From: Ficedula albicollis
Taxonomy: Eukaryota; Chordata; Aves; Passeriformes; Muscicapidae
DNA: 64,000 nt
Assembly: GCF_000247815.1 (NCBI RefSeq)
Contig: NC_021673.1
Location: 43,046,706-43,110,705, forward strand
Reading direction: 5' to 3'
Notes under the pieces: generated by a model
The model's database searches: none
Seen by the model: only the letters and a program-made list of their open reading frames with translations
Told to the model about the DNA's origin: nothing
In this document: in pieces, positions 62,001 to 64,000 of the stretch
Position numbering within the stretch: position 1 is the first letter of the stretch
Layout of the letters: each line of letters begins with the position of its first letter
Made by a program: the position numbers and the translations under genes

Positions 62001-62576
62001 CCCTGTAACACCTATGTAAAGCCCAAAGGAGTGCAAGGCCACCCATGGATGTAAAATACAATGGGGCTCTGCATCTACAATAAATTCATTGACTTAATAG
62101 CTGAAAAATGGTTCTATATGGAAAGCTAAAGAACAATCCCCGTTAACTTTGTATTAGGAACGTTGGAGCAGTAGAGGTTACCTTCTTCACCTGTCACCTC
62201 ACCAGGAAACCACACTAGGCTGGCCCAAGAAATATAGATCCATATGAACATAAGCACACAGCAGATGGTCTTGCTAATTAGTGTGAAACAATCTTGCTAT
62301 GTAGATAATCTTGCAGTCTCTCCTTGTATGCTTAAACCTGATGGAGTGTATGAGTCTGAAAAAATCTGGTCTTACTTGATAAATGGTTATTTAGTTTTGT
62401 TACCTAAGATGGTGGTAGCAATCTTGTCAAGAGGCACTTTCTTTGTGCTGGATCTTTGTCTTAAGCACTTTTTCTCTTCACCCTCTTCTTTTTCAATAAG
62501 GCTGCTTCTCTGATCCACCCCAAAGAGATCCCTCCAGAGGCCATCCTGCTGGCTGTGTATCTTGAACTGCAGAACG
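37971..62576 (+). CDS. CNOT10: CNOT10, CCR4-NOT transcription complex subunit 10 (17 of about 19 exons)
   Basis: Seventeen exons (92,162,151,146,87,84,118,150,203,122,177,81,114,131,36,128,76 nt; 2058 nt, 686 codons) join in one continuous frame and match vertebrate CNOT10 in order, without stop or frameshift. Recognisable conserved runs are [48 protein letters not shown] and [20 protein letters not shown]. Known role: CNOT10 is a helical, TPR-like scaffold that pairs with CNOT11 and docks on the N-terminal part of CNOT1 in the cytoplasmic mRNA deadenylase complex. Repeat helices alternate with low-complexity linkers (Asn-rich in exons 5-6, polar in exons 12-13). Exon 1 (start codon, about 7 residues) is not visible, probably lost in poly-C at 31057-32646. 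The C-terminal ~50 residues, usually ending in a Pro/Gln-rich tail, lie beyond 64000. One intron uses a GC donor. Confidence 0.97.
38063..40653 (+). other. CNOT10 intron 2
   Basis: GT-AG. No repeat family or internal exon recognised. Confidence 0.85.
40654..40815 (+). CDS. CNOT10: CNOT10 exon 3
   Basis: 162 nt, phase 0 at both ends. Encodes [20 protein letters not shown] and continues to [12 protein letters not shown]. Near-identical to the mammalian protein; N-terminal TPR-like region. Confidence 0.96.
41323..41473 (+). CDS. CNOT10: CNOT10 exon 4
   Basis: 151 nt. Encodes [20 protein letters not shown] then [20 protein letters not shown] and [10 protein letters not shown]. Donor TTG|GTATGT. 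TPR-like helix pair. Confidence 0.96.
41474..42521 (+). other. CNOT10 intron 4
   Basis: GT-AG. Contains a 56-bp two-copy tandem duplication just upstream of exon 5. Confidence 0.85.
42351..42462. repeat. Two-copy tandem duplication, 56-bp unit
   Basis: Copies at 42351-42406 and 42407-42462 both begin ttgatttttctcaaaatgtt. The core differs by ggcgct versus ggcact. The second copy ends about 60 bp before the exon 5 acceptor. Confidence 0.93.
42522..42667 (+). CDS. CNOT10: CNOT10 exon 5
   Basis: 146 nt, ends in phase 0. Encodes (E)[20 protein letters not shown] then [18 protein letters not shown], and the start of the Asn-rich linker [10 protein letters not shown]. Confidence 0.96.
43537..43623 (+). 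CDS. CNOT10: CNOT10 exon 6
   Basis: 87 nt, phase 0-0, so skipping would keep frame. Encodes [20 protein letters not shown] then EVAKSKIHQ: a flexible Asn/Ser-rich linker followed by the start of a helix. Confidence 0.95.
44331..44414 (+). CDS. CNOT10: CNOT10 exon 7
   Basis: 84 nt, phase 0-0. Encodes [20 protein letters not shown] then SVMNTAGN. Donor AAT|GTAAGT. Confidence 0.96.
45168..45285 (+). CDS. CNOT10: CNOT10 exon 8
   Basis: 118 nt. Encodes [20 protein letters not shown] then [19 protein letters not shown], a TPR-like repeat. The Gly codon is split to the next exon. Confidence 0.96.
46182..46331 (+). CDS. CNOT10: CNOT10 exon 9
   Basis: 150 nt. Encodes (G)[20 protein letters not shown] then [18 protein letters not shown] and [11 protein letters not shown]. 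Clear TPR signature (NLG.IHF, A..YF.KAL). Confidence 0.96.
46332..47933 (+). other. CNOT10 intron 9
   Basis: GT-AG. Contains a decayed antisense CR1 ORF2 fragment at about 46690-47460. Confidence 0.85.
46690..47460 (-). mobile_element. CR1 LINE ORF2 fragment (endonuclease to RT junction), decayed
   Basis: On the minus strand the translation reads, in pieces, [11 protein letters not shown] (47235 region), then [17 protein letters not shown] and TWEEYRK, then [14 protein letters not shown] and [19 protein letters not shown]. This is the order seen in avian CR1 ORF2 proteins. Frames are broken by stops and shifts, so it is not functional. It lies antisense inside a CNOT10 intron. Confidence 0.82.
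47934..48136 (+). CDS. CNOT10: CNOT10 exon 10
   Basis: 203 nt. Encodes (G)[20 protein letters not shown] then [20 protein letters not shown] and [20 protein letters not shown]. Donor GGG|GTAAGT. The most conserved helical block of the gene. Confidence 0.97.
48137..50360 (+). other. CNOT10 intron 10
   Basis: GT-AG, with a long T-rich acceptor region. No repeat family or internal exon recognised. Confidence 0.8.
50361..50482 (+). CDS. CNOT10: CNOT10 exon 11
   Basis: 122 nt. Encodes [20 protein letters not shown] then [20 protein letters not shown]. Donor AA|GTGAGT. Confidence 0.96.
51091..51267 (+). CDS. CNOT10: CNOT10 exon 12
   Basis: 177 nt. Encodes (N)[20 protein letters not shown] then [20 protein letters not shown] and a polar, Asn/Glu/Ser-rich linker, [18 protein letters not shown]. 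Confidence 0.96.
51268..53872 (+). other. CNOT10 intron 12
   Basis: GT-AG. There is an imperfect ~36-bp duplication near 52864-52935 (cactaattgaacaggat / cactaattgagcaagct). Nothing else recognised. Confidence 0.75.
53873..53953 (+). CDS. CNOT10: CNOT10 exon 13 (GC donor)
   Basis: 81 nt. Encodes (S)[20 protein letters not shown] then QELENL plus AG of the next codon. The donor is AAG|GCAAGT, a non-canonical GC site. It is the only position that preserves both the conserved protein and the phase into exon 14. Confidence 0.93.
53954..58621 (+). other. CNOT10 intron 13, GC-AG type
   Basis: Begins gcaagtaaat and ends tttccttccag. 4668 bases. No internal exon or repeat family recognised, although 56790-57900 is less AT-rich than its surroundings and has several chance open frames. 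Confidence 0.85.
58622..58735 (+). CDS. CNOT10: CNOT10 exon 14
   Basis: 114 nt. Encodes (R)[20 protein letters not shown] then [17 protein letters not shown]. Donor AA|GTAAGT. C-terminal TPR-like helices. Confidence 0.97.
58736..60086 (+). other. CNOT10 intron 14
   Basis: GT-AG. The 146-codon frame at 58947-59387 is a chance intronic frame. No repeat family recognised. Confidence 0.8.
60087..60217 (+). CDS. CNOT10: CNOT10 exon 15
   Basis: 131 nt. Encodes (K)[20 protein letters not shown] then [20 protein letters not shown] and QDQ. Donor AAG|GTTAAT is weak after GT. Confidence 0.96.
60981..61016 (+). CDS. CNOT10: CNOT10 exon 16, 36-nt microexon
   Basis: Acceptor ttctttgcag|GG, donor CTT|GTAAGT. 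Encodes [12 protein letters not shown], an acidic linker. Phase is the same at both ends, so skipping keeps frame. Confidence 0.94.
61118..61245 (+). CDS. CNOT10: CNOT10 exon 17
   Basis: 128 nt, after a 101-base intron. Encodes (S)[19 protein letters not shown] then [20 protein letters not shown] and LHQ, a clear TPR-like helix pair. Ends in phase 0. Confidence 0.96.
61246..62500 (+). other. CNOT10 intron 17
   Basis: GT-AG. Nothing recognised inside. Confidence 0.8.
62501..62576 (+). CDS. CNOT10: CNOT10 exon 18
   Basis: 76 nt. Encodes [20 protein letters not shown] then LELQN plus the first G of a Gly codon. Donor ACG|GTAAGT. Confidence 0.96.
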
Positions 62577-64000
62577 GTAAGTCTGTCAACCTAAATTATC
62601 CCAACTTTGGGATACAAAGGGAGGAGGGCAGTAGTATCATTCCTACTCTACACAGAGAGTTTTGAACAATACCCTTTAGGCCATGCCTCCATTTTATACT
62701 GCTGTGGATCCATGTACATGCACCTTCCCTTCCACAGTTTATTGCCATTCTGTTCTTACACACTCTAGACCTCCTAAGCATTAAATTCCTGAGCTGAAGT
62801 TTTTATCTTGGTGAAGAAGTCAGCAGCCTTGGATAGCATCAGTAAAACCCTAGGTGAGGTTTATATTATAAAGAGGGTTTGAAAAGCTTTCTCCATTAAA
62901 AGGCAACTACAATCCAGGTTTCCCAAAGAAGCTGTGTCAAGGCCTCTGTAGCAAGTATGGCAGCAAAGCTTGTAATACTGATAACGCTCTCTTCCACAAT
63001 GCTTTCTTTTGAAGGTTCACTTCGTTTGTATGAGGGGAAAGCTCCACATAATGGGAAACTGGAAAGCTTGCACTTGAATTCTTCAGTGTGAGCAGACTGG
63101 TGCAGCTGCTGCTTGAAGGTGTCAGGGTTGCAGACCTGTGTCCCTTGGGGGGCACTTCAAGTGTTGTGAAATGTTGTGTGTGCCTTTTCACCTTCAGTGA
63201 TGTTGCATTGCAGGCAGGCAGAGGATTTGAGCATTTGCATTCAGAATTGAGAATTCTGCAAAGCTTTTCCTACTACGAAGTTTCTAAGTTGGAATTTTGG
63301 AAATTTATTCTGCAACAAATATGTACAGAGCAGAAGAGAGTACAAAGTCGGATTTACATCCCTCACCCTCTTCTAAGTATGTAACTAAAAAAGGCTGAAG
63401 ACATTTTTTGTTCTATAAATGACAACACAATGGTGCATGTCTTCTGAAACTAAGACTTCAGGGAAAGAAAAGTACGAGGGAGAAATACTCTCCTCAGAAA
63501 TTAGTGTCTTTTCTCCTGTGATTCTACAAGTTTAATTCTTAACAAATAGCAAGTTTTCCATGTATACTGGTAGTTATTTGATGGACCATACATACAGTTG
63601 AAAAGCAAATTTTCTTCTTTTAAAAACGTTTTATCCCCTTGGCATTTGCATTACCGTCTGCAATGTCACTGTGTGAGGGCATTTTGTGTGAGATCTGTCA
63701 CCTCATTGTGCAGCTGGGAGAGAAAAGAGGTGACTTTTGGGAAATTAGAAGGTGCTTTGGCATCTTCCAGCTCTGAAGTAAAAGCTTGATGTCTTCAGCT
63801 AAGAATAGGTGGACTCAGTCAAAAGTATTTTTTCCAAATTTCCTGTTGTCTACTGCCTTTCCTATCTATGCAAGCATTTCACTGGAGAGGAAGGACTGCT
63901 GCTGTACCTGGCCTGGGCCCAGGGTTGGCTCATCAGCTCTGTCCCTGAACAGTAATTCATATGTCACAAAATGGTGTTTTGGGTATTTTAATTGAAACTT
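62577..64000 (+). other. CNOT10 intron 18 (partial, runs off right edge)
   Basis: No match to the expected C-terminal exon (NTQLALQIIKR-like) was found, so the last coding exon lies beyond the window. Confidence 0.75.

Noticed and set aside
63088..63384. A 98-codon frame with a gcattgcag acceptor-like site and a plausible helical C-terminus
   Set aside because: It does not match the expected last exon of CNOT10, and no donor in the right phase leads to it. Could be a chance frame; checked only by eye.

Overview
This is a vertebrate, almost certainly avian, nuclear window. Two observations support that. The interspersed repeats are CR1 LINEs with the typical bird 3' end and ORF2 fragments. 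The only real genes found are intron-rich and match two conserved vertebrate proteins. There is no bacterial, phage or CRISPR content, and I see no new biological system. Most long open frames are either translations of pure poly-C blocks or chance frames in introns and intergenic DNA.

Layout. Positions 1-5270 hold the 5' end of DYNC1LI1 (dynein light intermediate chain 1) on the minus strand. Exon 2 (4747-4820) and the 3' part of exon 1 (5138-5270) are readable, intron 2 runs off the left edge, and the start codon is lost in a 616-base poly-C block. From 5887 to about 31000 lies roughly 25 kb of intergenic DNA without a convincing gene. It holds CR1 copies (13340, 26990, 29232-30330, 30665), two microsatellites and a series of exact two-copy tandem duplications (units of 61, 63, 66, 72, 177, 408 and 622 bp). 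A second CpG-rich region around 30995-32740 is occupied mostly by a 1590-base poly-C block and is where the CNOT10 promoter and exon 1 would be expected. From 37971 to 62576 there are 17 consecutive coding exons of CNOT10 on the plus strand, about 686 codons, all in phase. The start codon (about 7 residues) and the last ~50 residues are not seen.

Biology. CNOT10 is a helical-repeat subunit of the CCR4-NOT deadenylase complex and pairs with CNOT11. DYNC1LI1 is a cargo-adaptor-binding subunit of cytoplasmic dynein-1. The two genes are head-to-head neighbours about 25 kb apart in the window and have no known functional link.

Most notable: four uninterrupted poly-C tracts (136, 170, 616 and 1590 bases), all inside the two GC-rich promoter regions. 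One is flanked by the same 18-bp sequence on both sides, which is best explained by erroneous gap filling between overlapping contig ends. They remove exon 1 of one or both genes and create spurious poly-proline/poly-glycine frames of up to 614 codons. Also notable are a GC-AG intron in CNOT10, a 36-nt in-frame microexon, and the cluster of near-identical tandem duplications.
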